A stretch of 64,000 nucleotides of DNA from Massilia putida (GTDB lineage: Bacteria > Pseudomonadota > Gammaproteobacteria > Burkholderiales > Burkholderiaceae_D), in assembly GCF_001941825.1 (NCBI RefSeq), contig NZ_CP019038.1, forward strand, positions 2,046,001 to 2,110,000. The letters run 5' to 3'. The translations under genes and the position numbers were made by a program. The notes beneath the pieces are model-generated. The model saw nothing but the letters and a program-made list of their open reading frames with translations. It made no database searches and was not told the origin of the DNA. The number at the start of each line of letters is the position of its first letter. The first letter of the stretch is position 1. Below are positions 53,151-63,060 of the stretch, one piece after another.

Positions 53151-53226
53151 TGGCTCCCCGACCTGGACTCGAACCAGGGACCTGCGGATTAACAGTCCGT
53201 CGCTCTACCGACTGAGCTATCAGGGA
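53151..53226 (-). tRNA. tRNA-Asn (GTT), copy 2
   Basis: Identical over all 76 bases to copy 1, anticodon GTT. Its own promoter is visible on the minus strand: TTGTCA, a 16-base gap, then TATAAT. A terminator follows at once. Confidence 0.97.
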
Positions 53227-53339
53227 ATTGAGGCAATATTATAGCAGGTATCCGGGAATTGACAAATATTGCCCGCGGCGTGCGTCCGGCGACGCTGTTT
53301 GCTATAGTCGCCCTCTTCCCGACCTGTCCCTCCTGATCA

Positions 53340-54551
53340 ATGACCACTGTACGCACCCTCGGCACGCCCCTCTCCCCTTCCGCAACGAAAGTCATGCTGC
53401 TCGGCTCCGGCGAGCTCGGCAAGGAAGTCATCATCTCCCTGCAACGCCTCGGCGTCGAAGTGATCGCCGTCGACCGCTACCCGAACGCGCCGGGCCACCA
53501 GGTCGCGCACCGCGCGCACGTCATCGACATGACGGACGGCGACGCGCTGGCCGCGTTGATCGCGCGCGAGCAGCCGGACCTCGTCGTGCCCGAGATCGAG
53601 GCGATCGCCACCGCCAAGCTGGCCGAGCTGGAAGCGGCGGGCACCATCACCTGCATCCCGACCGCGCGCGCCGCGCAGCTGACGATGAACCGCGAAGGCA
53701 TCCGCCGCCTCGCCGCCGAGGAACTGGGCCTCGCGACGTCGCCCTACCGCTTCGCGTCCAGCCTCGACGAGCTGAAAGCCGCGTGCGCCGAGATCGGCTT
53801 TCCGAACGTCGTGAAACCCGTGATGTCGTCGTCGGGCAAGGGCCAGTCGAAGCTGGACGGCGCGGACGACGTCGAGAACGCGTGGCACTACGCCGCGTCC
53901 GGCGGACGTGTGGATGCGGGCCGCGTGATCGTCGAGGGCTTCGTCGACTTCGATTACGAGATCACGCTGCTGACCGTGCGCGCGATCGGCGCGGACGGCG
54001 CCGTCGAGACGCAGTTCTGCGAACCGATCGGCCACAAGCAGGTGCATGGCGACTACGTCGAATCGTGGCAGCCGCAGCCGATGGCGCCGCTGGCGCTGCA
54101 GCGCGCGCAGGAGATCGCGGAGAAAGTGACCGCGAACCTGGGCGGCCAGGGCGTGTTCGGCGTCGAGCTGTTCGTCAAGGGCGACATGGTGTGGTTCTCG
54201 GAAGTGAGCCCGCGTCCGCACGACACGGGCATGGTGACGATGGCCACGCAGGTGCAGAGCGAATTCGAACTGCACGCGAAGGCCATCCTCGGCCTGCCCG
54301 TGAATACGGCGCTGCGCGCGCCGGGGGCGTCGGCCGTCATCTATGGCCAGCTCGAGGCAGCGGGCATCGCGTTCGAAGGCGTGGCCGACGCGTTGCGCGT
54401 GCCGGGCAGCTACATCCGCCTGTTCGGCAAGCCGGAGTCGTTCCCCCGCCGCCGCATGGGGGTGGCGCTGGCGACGGCGGATGACGTGGACACGGCGCGG
54501 GCGCGGGCGCTGGAGGCGGCGGGCAAAGTGAAGCCGGTCTCCGGGAAATAA
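53340..54551 (+). CDS. purT: formate-dependent GAR transformylase
   Basis: A 403-residue ATP-grasp enzyme of purine synthesis. It uses formate and ATP to formylate glycinamide ribonucleotide. The N-terminus [14 protein letters not shown] and the segments [29 protein letters not shown] (ATP binding) and [18 protein letters not shown] [14 protein letters not shown] are typical. Length is normal. The gene is isolated between tRNA-Asn copies and ends at a bidirectional terminator. Confidence 0.94.
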   Translation: MTTVRTLGTPLSPSATKVMLLGSGELGKEVIISLQRLGVEVIAVDRYPNAPGHQVAHRAHVIDMTDGDALAALIAREQPDLVVPEIEAIATAKLAELEAAGTITCIPTARAAQLTMNREGIRRLAAEELGLATSPYRFASSLDELKAACAEIGFPNVVKPVMSSSGKGQSKLDGADDVENAWHYAASGGRVDAGRVIVEGFVDFDYEITLLTVRAIGADGAVETQFCEPIGHKQVHGDYVESWQPQPMAPLALQRAQEIAEKVTANLGGQGVFGVELFVKGDMVWFSEVSPRPHDTGMVTMATQVQSEFELHAKAILGLPVNTALRAPGASAVIYGQLEAAGIAFEGVADALRVPGSYIRLFGKPESFPRRRMGVALATADDVDTARARALEAAGKVKPVSGK

Positions 54552-54554
54552 CGA

Positions 54555-54586
54555 AAAAGGGGCATCGATCGCTCGATGCCCCTTTT
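54555..54586. terminator. bidirectional terminator between purT and tRNA-Asn copy 3
   Basis: AAAAGGGGCATCGA and TCGATGCCCCTTTT form a perfect 14-base stem with a 4-base loop and T-runs on both strands. Confidence 0.9.
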
Positions 54587-54593
54587 GAAATTC

Positions 54594-54669
54594 TGGCTCC
54601 CCGACCTGGACTCGAACCAGGGACCTGCGGATTAACAGTCCGTCGCTCTACCGACTGAGCTATCAGGGA
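54594..54669 (-). tRNA. tRNA-Asn (GTT), copy 3
   Basis: Identical to the other copies. A TATAAT box lies about 13 bases upstream of the 5' end. The terminator at 54555-54586 is immediately downstream. Confidence 0.97.
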
Positions 54670-54735
54670 ATAGGTGTTCGTATTATAGCCGCTCACCAAC
54701 GGCTTGCACAGGCTGGACGCTACCGTGCGGAAATC

Positions 54736-54811
54736 TGGCTCCCCGACCTGGACTCGAACCAGGGACCTGCGGATTAACAGTCCGTCGCTCTACCGACTGA
54801 GCTATCAGGGA
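54736..54811 (-). tRNA. tRNA-Asn (GTT), copy 4
   Basis: Identical to the other copies. No terminator separates it from copy 3, 66 bases downstream, so the two may be cotranscribed. Its own promoter is less clear than those of copies 2 and 3. Confidence 0.97.
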
Positions 54812-54864
54812 ATTGGTGGGGGCCTGAATAACCTGCTGCGCGACGGTTCTTCAGAGCCCCGATA

Positions 54865-54886
54865 CGCTAACAATGATTGCTTAGCG
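54865..54886 (-). terminator. hairpin downstream of the aminotransferase gene
   Basis: CGCTAA-CAAT and ATTG-TTAGCG pair with one bulged base, just beyond the aminotransferase stop. There is no U-tract, so its role in termination is uncertain. Confidence 0.35.
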
Positions 54887-54899
54887 GAAGGCCGCGATT

Positions 54900-56111
54900 T
54901 TAGAGAACTTTTGCGATGGCGTCAACGACGGTATCGATGTTCTTCGAGTTCAGCGCGGCCACGCAGATGCGGCCGGTGTCCACGGCGTAGATCGATTCGC
55001 CGCGCAGCTTCTCGACCTGCTCCTTGGTCAGGCCCGAGTACGAGAACATGCCGACCTGCTGGCGCACGAACGAGAAATCCGTGCCCGGGGCTTTTTCGGC
55101 CAGCTTTTTCACCAGCTCGTCGCGCATCTGCTTGATGCGGACGCGCATCGCGGCCAGTTCGTCTTCCCACAGCTGGCGCAGCTCCGGGGTCGACAGGACG
55201 GTCGCGACGACCTTGCCGCCGTGCGTCGGCGGGTTCGAGTAGTTGGTGCGGACGATGCGCTTCAGCTGCGACAGCAGGCGGGCGGCTTCTTCCGTGGTCG
55301 ACGCGACGACGGACAGCGCGCCCACGCGCTCGCCGTACAGCGAGAACGACTTCGAGAACGAGTTCGAGATCAGCAGCGGACCGGCCGTTTCGGTGAAGCG
55401 GCGGACGACGGCGCCGTCTTCGGCGATGCCGTCACCGAAGCCCTGGTAGGCCATGTCGAGGAACGGGATCAGGTTGTTGTCGCGCACGACCTGGATCACC
55501 TGGCCCCACTGGTCGGCGTTCAGCTCGGCGCCGGTCGGGTTGTGGCAGCAGGCGTGCAGCAGGACGATGGCGCCTTCCGGCATCGCCTTCAGGTCGGCCA
55601 GCATGCCTGCGAAATTGACGCCCTTGGTGGCCGGGTCGTAGTAGGCATATGTGTTGACGGTGAAGCCGGCGCTTTCGAACAGGGCGCGGTGGTTTTCCCA
55701 GCTCGGGTCGCTGATGTAGACTTGCGAATCCGGCGAGAAGCGCTTCAGGAAGTCGGCGCCGATTTTCAGCGCGCCGGTACCGCCCAGGGCTTGCACCGTG
55801 ACGGCACGTTTCTCTTGAATTACCGCGCTGTCGGCACCAAATACGAGTTCTTGCACAGCCTTGTCGTACGCACCCAGGCCCTCGATCGGCAGATAGGTAC
55901 GCGGCGTCGGTTGTTCCATCAACATCGCTTCCGCTTTGCGTACGCAATTCAGCAGCGGCACTTTCCCGTTGTCATCGTAGTACACGCCCACGCCCAGATT
56001 GATCTTGGCGGGGTTGGTGTCTGCATTGAAGGCTTCGGTGATGCCGAGGATGGGATCGCGCGGGGCCATGGCGATGGCGCTGAAGATGCTGGCAGGAGCT
56101 GGGGAATTCAT
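54900..56111 (-). CDS. aromatic/aspartate aminotransferase
   Basis: A 403-residue class I PLP aminotransferase. INLGVGVYYDDNGKVPLL is the family N-terminus, HACCHNPTGAELN the PLP-ring contact, DMAYQGFGDG the cofactor aspartate region and NSFSKSFSLYGERVG the PLP lysine. This is the AspC/TyrB group, which moves amino groups between aspartate or aromatic amino acids and 2-oxoglutarate. tyrB or aspC cannot be decided from sequence alone. It is divergent from uvrB. Confidence 0.92.
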   Translation of the reverse strand: MNSPAPASIFSAIAMAPRDPILGITEAFNADTNPAKINLGVGVYYDDNGKVPLLNCVRKAEAMLMEQPTPRTYLPIEGLGAYDKAVQELVFGADSAVIQEKRAVTVQALGGTGALKIGADFLKRFSPDSQVYISDPSWENHRALFESAGFTVNTYAYYDPATKGVNFAGMLADLKAMPEGAIVLLHACCHNPTGAELNADQWGQVIQVVRDNNLIPFLDMAYQGFGDGIAEDGAVVRRFTETAGPLLISNSFSKSFSLYGERVGALSVVASTTEEAARLLSQLKRIVRTNYSNPPTHGGKVVATVLSTPELRQLWEDELAAMRVRIKQMRDELVKKLAEKAPGTDFSFVRQQVGMFSYSGLTKEQVEKLRGESIYAVDTGRICVAALNSKNIDTVVDAIAKVL

Positions 56112-56219
56112 CGTGATAAACTTGGTTTGTCGGCTGGGTTTCGCAGCGGTTGTATAGACAGCGACCTCGATAAATGCTTGGTCGCAGGCGGATTCTCATT
56201 CTAGCAAAGGTCTGATCCA

Positions 56220-58316
<2,097 letters not shown>

Positions 58317-58475
58317 CACGCATCAGTGACCGGGCGCCGTTGGCACCTCAATCCATGTGTCCGGCACGATAAGTCCCTCGCAATCCCGTTCCGTTTGAGC
58401 ACAATCAAATAAGAAGCCGTCGCAGGCCGCATCGTGAACCCCTCGCTTCGGCGATTTTCTGAAGGAGGGTGAATC

Positions 58476-58772
58476 ATGCTGAAACAACTTACCGCAGGAA
58501 TGGCACTCGCGTCACTCGTGGCCCTGCCAGCCATGGCTGCACCTGAAACAATGACGAGCGGACAACTGGACGAGGTGGTGGCCGGTACCGACTCCTGCTG
58601 CTGCCCGCCGCCTACCACGCAAAAGGGCAATAATGGTTGGGGCAACGGTGCCGACCCGAGCAATCCGGGCAGCGACCATGGCCTGACGGCGCCGTCGAAA
58701 ACGAACAATCTGAACCTGCCGCCGGGACAGAACCGGCCGAATACCAACCCCACGGGGTCAACCGGGCGATGA
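58476..58772 (+). CDS. small secreted Cys-rich peptide with GA-type leader motif
   Basis: A 98-residue protein not matching a named family known to me. A Sec signal peptide ends near LPAMA (residue 21). The stretch MTSGQLDEVVAG (26-37) resembles the leader motif that C39 peptidases cut after Gly-Gly or Ala-Gly. It is followed by TDSCCCPPPTTQ with three cysteines in a row, then a Gly/Asn/Pro-rich tail. GGAGG precedes the ATG. The stop overlaps the peptidase ATG (ATGA), so the two are translationally coupled. A precursor for processing and export is the inferred role. Confidence 0.7.
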   Translation: MLKQLTAGMALASLVALPAMAAPETMTSGQLDEVVAGTDSCCCPPPTTQKGNNGWGNGADPSNPGSDHGLTAPSKTNNLNLPPGQNRPNTNPTGSTGR

Positions 58773-59335
58773 TCGCTTTTTATGGGGGCAGGTCACGGAT
58801 CTGCCCTTTCACGGCCTCGCAGTCTCTCCGGCCGTTGTTCCTGATGCTGGCCTGTCAGCTGTACGCAGCGCCAGCTTGGTCCGAGCGGCCGGTGCGCTCG
58901 TTGCTCGAGATCCGACACGAGGCGCTCATCACGCAACGCTGGGACAACAGTTGCGGCGCGGCCACCTTGGCGACAGTACTGCGTTACTACAAGGGTGTAC
59001 CGACCGATGAGGAAACCGTAGCGCGCGGGATGCTGCGCCAGACAGATCCATTGCGCGTACGCGTGCGTGGAGGCTTTTCCTTGCTGGACATGCAGCGTTA
59101 CCTTGCACGGATCGGCTTCCGCGGAGACGGCTATGCGCACATGACGGTGGCTGACCTTGCCCAGCGCGCGCCAATGATCGTGCCCCTCACCCTTCACGGC
59201 TATCCTCACTTCGTCGTCGTCCGCGGGGTGACCGCGACAGTCGTCAATATCGGCGACCCCAGTTTCGGGAATTACGAGATGGAACAATCTGCCTTCAGCG
59301 CAAAGTGGAAAGGCGTGGGATTCGACATCAAATAA
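58769..59335 (+). CDS. C39-family cysteine peptidase, exported
   Basis: A 188-residue papain-like peptidase of the bacteriocin-processing (C39) family. A hydrophobic segment (about 20-36, LRPLFLMLACQLYAAPA) is a signal peptide or anchor. The catalytic set is complete: Gln56, Cys62 in NSCGAATLATVLRYYKG, His147 in HGYPHFVVVRG and Asp163 in VNIGDPSFGNYEM. No transporter domain is fused. It probably trims the coupled peptide in the periplasm. FapD of the Pseudomonas Fap amyloid system is an exported C39 peptidase of similar size, so an amyloid-export role is an alternative. Confidence 0.85.
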   Translation: MIAFYGGRSRICPFTASQSLRPLFLMLACQLYAAPAWSERPVRSLLEIRHEALITQRWDNSCGAATLATVLRYYKGVPTDEETVARGMLRQTDPLRVRVRGGFSLLDMQRYLARIGFRGDGYAHMTVADLAQRAPMIVPLTLHGYPHFVVVRGVTATVVNIGDPSFGNYEMEQSAFSAKWKGVGFDIK

Positions 59336-59351
59336 AGCGGTTAGCCACGAT

Positions 59352-60340
59352 ATGAAAGAACTGACAACCGGTGCGGTCTTGTTCGGCGTCGTGATGAGCT
59401 GCAACGCGCAGAACAATGAAGAAATGCAACGCAAGATCGCGGAACAGGCGCGACGATCGAGCGTCTCCAACAGCGCATCCAGTTGCTGGAGCGCGAACTG
59501 ACACCGGCACGGATAGGGACCGACACAATTGCCGATCCGGCGCAGCAAGACGCATCTACCGACAGCAATCGTGCACTCGAGCGTGCCCTCGTCAGAGAAC
59601 GCGCACTGCTGCTTTCGCCCCGATCGACCGAAGTCGAGCCGAATTTCGTGGCCTCGCACAGCTCGGGCGACGGCGGGTTTCGCCGCACGTCTTTCGGTCC
59701 GGGCGTGACGGTGCGGCTGGGCCTGCCGAGACAATGGCAGATAGAAGGCACGCTGCCGTATGTGTTTGAAACAATCAGGAGCGGGACCCAATCAACCCAT
59801 GCCAACGGCGTCGGTGACCTGTCGGTGGCTGCCTCGCATCAGTTCATCGCCGAGATTGACAGACTTCCGAGCGTCATAGGCAGTCTCAGCTATCAGGCCG
59901 CAACTGGCCGTAACACAAGCTACGAACGACGCCCATTGGTTGCGCTCGGTGGAGGCTTTCCTTCACTGCAAGCCTCAGTTAACGCGATCAAGCGCGTTGA
60001 TCCGCTGGTGTTTTTCGGCAGCTTGTCGGCAACCCGATTCCAGGCGCGCGACAAGGGCACTGCCCGCGTTCAACCCGGAAACATCTACGGCCTGCGCTTT
60101 GGTACGGCGTTAGCAACGGCACCCGCAACTTCGCTGCGCGCCGCTCTCAGCCTCAACCTGCTCAACAAGACGCGGATTGACAACGCCCCCGTTCCTACCA
60201 CCAACATGAACGCTTTTCTTGAGCTGGGCGGGTCAGCCGTGTTAACCCCGTCCACGGCCATCGATATCCTGATCGCCGCGGGACTGACGCGCGACACGCC
60301 CGACTTTCGCCTGATAGTCTCCGTACCGACACGGTTTTGA
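59352..60340 (+). pseudogene. outer-membrane beta-barrel exporter-like gene with a frameshift
   Basis: Read in two frames. The first (ATG 59352) gives a signal peptide (ending near SCNAQ) and EEMQRKIAEQAR. The frame then breaks near 59450. The second continues as TIERLQQRIQLLERELTP, a coiled coil, and then a beta-rich domain (GVGDLSVAASHQF, LEVGGSAVL-like strands) ending in a terminal Phe (VPTRF), as outer-membrane barrels do. One missing base in GCGCGACG would rejoin them. Signal, coiled coil and barrel is the FapF design. The frameshift may be real or a sequencing error. Confidence 0.65.
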
Positions 60341-60379
60341 CCAGTGCAGGCAATAGCCCTGAAACGTCGAGGTCCAACC

Positions 60380-61297
60380 TCATTGTTCATCCACCGCCGC
60401 GCCCCCCAACCGTTCCCCGCAGTAATCAATGAACGCCCGCAGCTTCGCCGGCAAATGCCGCCGCGTCGGATAGTAGAGATGAAAGCCCGACTGTGTCGAC
60501 CAGCAGTCCGGCAGCACCGGCACCAGCCGCCCCGCCGCAAGGTCCGCTTCGACCTGCCGCAGAAAGACGTGGCCGATGCCGATGCCGTCGCGCGCGGCGT
60601 CCGCCATCGACGCGCTGTTCGTCACGATCAGCGGCCCGTCGACCTCCACATCGACGAGGCGGCCGTCGCGCAGGAGTTCCCAGCGGTAGATCGCATTGTT
60701 CTTGCGAAACCGGTAGCGGATGCAATCGTGCTGCTGCAATTCCTCGATGGTGCGCGGCAGGCCGCGCCGCGCCGCATAGTCCGGCGACGCCACCATGCAC
60801 AGCCGTTCCTGACGCGTGAGCGGCACGGCCACCATGTCGAGCTGGACGGATTCGCCGAGGCGCACGCCGGCATCGAAGCCGCTGGCGACGATGTCCACGA
60901 AGCCTTCGTCGAAGCCGAGTTCGACCTTGATGCCGGGATACCTGGCGAGAAAGCCGGGCAGCAAGGGGCGCAGCCAGACGGCATACACGATGTTCGCCAT
61001 GTTCAGCCGCAATGTGCCGCCGGGTCCGCTGCGGAACGCGTCCAGCTCGGCCGCCGCCTGGGTGAGCTCCGCCACGGCCGGCGCCACGCGCGCAAGAAAT
61101 TGCTCCCCGGCTTCCGTCAGGCTCACGCTGCGGGTGCTCCGGTGCAGCAGGCGCACGCCCAGCCGCTCCTCGAGTTGCCGGACTGTCTGGCTGACGGCCG
61201 ACGGCGTCACTTCCAGCACCGCCGCGGCGGTCGTAAAGCTGCCGCGCTCGGCCACAGTCGCGAATGCCAGCAGCCCATCCAGTTGGCTCAGTTTCAT
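60380..61297 (-). CDS. LysR-family regulator
   Basis: A 305-residue LysR-type regulator. The winged helix includes RGSFTTAAAVLEVTPSAVSQTVRQLEERLG. The effector domain begins GTLRLNMANIVYAVWL. A perfect inverted repeat ATTAAG-N5-CTTAAT (61299-61315), matching the T-N11-A LysR box, lies just upstream of its start. It is divergent from the aldo/keto reductase, which it probably controls. Confidence 0.88.
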   Translation of the reverse strand: MKLSQLDGLLAFATVAERGSFTTAAAVLEVTPSAVSQTVRQLEERLGVRLLHRSTRSVSLTEAGEQFLARVAPAVAELTQAAAELDAFRSGPGGTLRLNMANIVYAVWLRPLLPGFLARYPGIKVELGFDEGFVDIVASGFDAGVRLGESVQLDMVAVPLTRQERLCMVASPDYAARRGLPRTIEELQQHDCIRYRFRKNNAIYRWELLRDGRLVDVEVDGPLIVTNSASMADAARDGIGIGHVFLRQVEADLAAGRLVPVLPDCWSTQSGFHLYYPTRRHLPAKLRAFIDYCGERLGGAAVDEQ

Positions 61298-61298
61298 T

Positions 61299-61315
61299 AT
61301 TAAGCAGCTCTTAAT
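61299..61315. promoter_or_regulatory. LysR-type T-N11-A operator
   Basis: ATTAAG and CTTAAT are perfect inverted arms across a 5-base centre, immediately upstream of the LysR start codon in the divergent intergenic region. Confidence 0.6.
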
Positions 61316-61397
61316 AGGGACTCAAGATTATCCCAGTTTTTCTTTCTTATCGCGCCGATTATGCTGACGTTCATCCAACCAGACAAGGAGAAACGTC

Positions 61398-62501
61398 ATG
61401 CAACAACCCGTCTACTACACGCTCGGCCGCACGGGCCTGCGCGTCAGCCGCCTGTCGCTGGGCGCCATGACCTTCGGCACGGAATGGGGCTGGGGTTCCG
61501 ACAAGGCGGCGGCCGAGCGCGTGTTCAACCTGTATCGCGACCACGGCGGCAACTTCATCGATACCGCCGACGTGTACACGAACGGCACCAGCGAGACCTG
61601 GTTGGGGGAATTCATCCAGTCCGGCAAATCGCGCGACGCACTCGTCCTCGCCAGCAAGTACACGTTCAACCTGGCCGCGGCGAACCCTAACGGCGGGGGC
61701 AATGGCCGCAAGAACCTGATGCGCGCCGTCGAAGGGTCGCTGAAGCGCCTGCAGACGGATTACCTGGACATGTTTTACGTGCACGCCTGGGATCAATTGA
61801 CGCCCGTGGAAGAAGTGATGCGCACCCTGGACGATCTCGTGCGTGCCGGTAAGGTCCGTCACATCGGCTTGTCGGACGTGCCCGCCTGGTATGCGGCGCG
61901 CGCCCAGACGCTGGCCGAGTGGCGCGGTTATGAACCGGTGTCGGCGCTGCAGATGCAGTATTCGCTCGTCGAGCGCAACATCGAACACGAATACCAGCGC
62001 CTGGCCACCGAACTCGGCATGGGCATCACCGTCTGGAGCCCGCTGGCCAGTGGCTTGTTGGCCGGCCGCTATCGCCGCGACGGGGCCGCGGAAGGCCGTC
62101 TCGCGGCCATGCAGGGGAATGGCAATCCGGCGTTCCAGCATCTGTCGGAGCGCAATTTCCAGATCGTCGATGAACTGGAAAGAGTGGCGGACGAGGTTGG
62201 CCGGCCGATGGCGCAGGTTGCCCTCAACTGGGTGGCGAACCGCCCGGGCGTGGCCAGCGTGATCGTCGGCGCGTCGCGGCCGGAACAGCTGACGACGAAC
62301 CTCGGCGCGCTCGAGTTCGAGCTCCCGCTCGAACTCGTCCGCCGCCTGGACGAGGCGAGCCGGCCCGCGACGCCGTTCCCCTACTATTTCTTCACGAATG
62401 CGATGCAGGGCATGATGTACGGCGGCGCCCGGGTCGGCGACAAGCCGGCGGGCTATCGCGCGCCGGTGCTCGTCGAAGGGTCGGGCAGCGGCGTCGGCTA
62501 A
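61398..62501 (+). CDS. aldo/keto reductase
   Basis: A 367-residue NAD(P)H-dependent oxidoreductase with the TIM-barrel AKR fold. The catalytic Asp-Tyr lie in FIDTADVYTNGTSE, the Lys in LASKYTFNLAA and the His in YVHAWDQLTPVEEVM. The cofactor segment SVIVGASRPEQL is near the C-terminus. Carbonyl substrate unknown. It shares its stop region (CTAA) with the convergent PEP-CTERM gene. Confidence 0.9.
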   Translation: MQQPVYYTLGRTGLRVSRLSLGAMTFGTEWGWGSDKAAAERVFNLYRDHGGNFIDTADVYTNGTSETWLGEFIQSGKSRDALVLASKYTFNLAAANPNGGGNGRKNLMRAVEGSLKRLQTDYLDMFYVHAWDQLTPVEEVMRTLDDLVRAGKVRHIGLSDVPAWYAARAQTLAEWRGYEPVSALQMQYSLVERNIEHEYQRLATELGMGITVWSPLASGLLAGRYRRDGAAEGRLAAMQGNGNPAFQHLSERNFQIVDELERVADEVGRPMAQVALNWVANRPGVASVIVGASRPEQLTTNLGALEFELPLELVRRLDEASRPATPFPYYFFTNAMQGMMYGGARVGDKPAGYRAPVLVEGSGSGVG

Positions 62502-63040
62502 GCCTGCTCGGCCGCAGCAAGCGCCTTGCGGCGGCGCGCGCCCACCATGCCCGCCAGGCCCGCGCCGATCAGCGCCAGGCTCACCGGCTCCGGGACGTCG
62601 GAGAACGCCTGCCCCGTGAAGCCGGCGCCGTCGGCAAGGAACGTCCCGGCCAGCCGCAGGTCATACGTGCCGCTCGTGATGCCGCCCTGGCCGCTGGCCA
62701 GTTCGCTGGCCAGCGACAGGGTCAGCGCGTCGATCGGCGTCACGAAGTCGCCGGCGAAGAAGCCGAGGTCGGTGAAGGCCAGCGAACCGGCAACGTCCGG
62801 GAACACGGCGAATTTGAACCAGGCGGGTTCCGGCGGCGTGTTGAACAGGAAGTCGTAGAGGAACGTGTCGCCCGGATGGGCGCCCGTCTCCGCGATGCCG
62901 AAATTCCAGGTCTGCGTCGTGGTCGGCCCGATATCGGGCGCGACGAAGAAACTGTCGCTGAACGTCGGCGTGGCGGAGGCGTCGAAGACGGCGCAGGTTG
63001 CAAGAACGAGGCCGAACAGGATGTGTTTGATCGATTTCAT
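62498..63040 (-). CDS. PEP-CTERM sorting-domain protein
   Basis: A 180-residue exported protein. The signal peptide (1 to about 24) ends ASATP. The middle (WNFGIAETGAHPGD, FLYDFLFNTPP) is a short beta-rich domain of the FxDxF-like exopolymer-associated group. The C-terminus is a PEP-CTERM anchor: VPEPVSLALIGAGLAGM then RRRK. It should be cut by an exosortase, which is not in this window, and may act in the extracellular matrix. It follows the peptidase gene by 20 bases on the same strand. Confidence 0.88.
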   Translation of the reverse strand: MKSIKHILFGLVLATCAVFDASATPTFSDSFFVAPDIGPTTTQTWNFGIAETGAHPGDTFLYDFLFNTPPEPAWFKFAVFPDVAGSLAFTDLGFFAGDFVTPIDALTLSLASELASGQGGITSGTYDLRLAGTFLADGAGFTGQAFSDVPEPVSLALIGAGLAGMVGARRRKALAAAEQA

Positions 63041-63060
63041 CGTCGTCTTTCGTATCGGAT

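Noticed and set aside
51895..54811. tRNA-Asn copies as attachment sites of an integrative island
   Set aside because: All copies are complete and identical, there is no integrase, and purT between them is a housekeeping gene.
56112..56219. Possible LexA box upstream of uvrB (CTGTCTATACAA on the minus strand)
   Set aside because: The half sites are four rather than eight bases apart and the right half is ACAA, so it does not fit CTGT-N8-ACAG.
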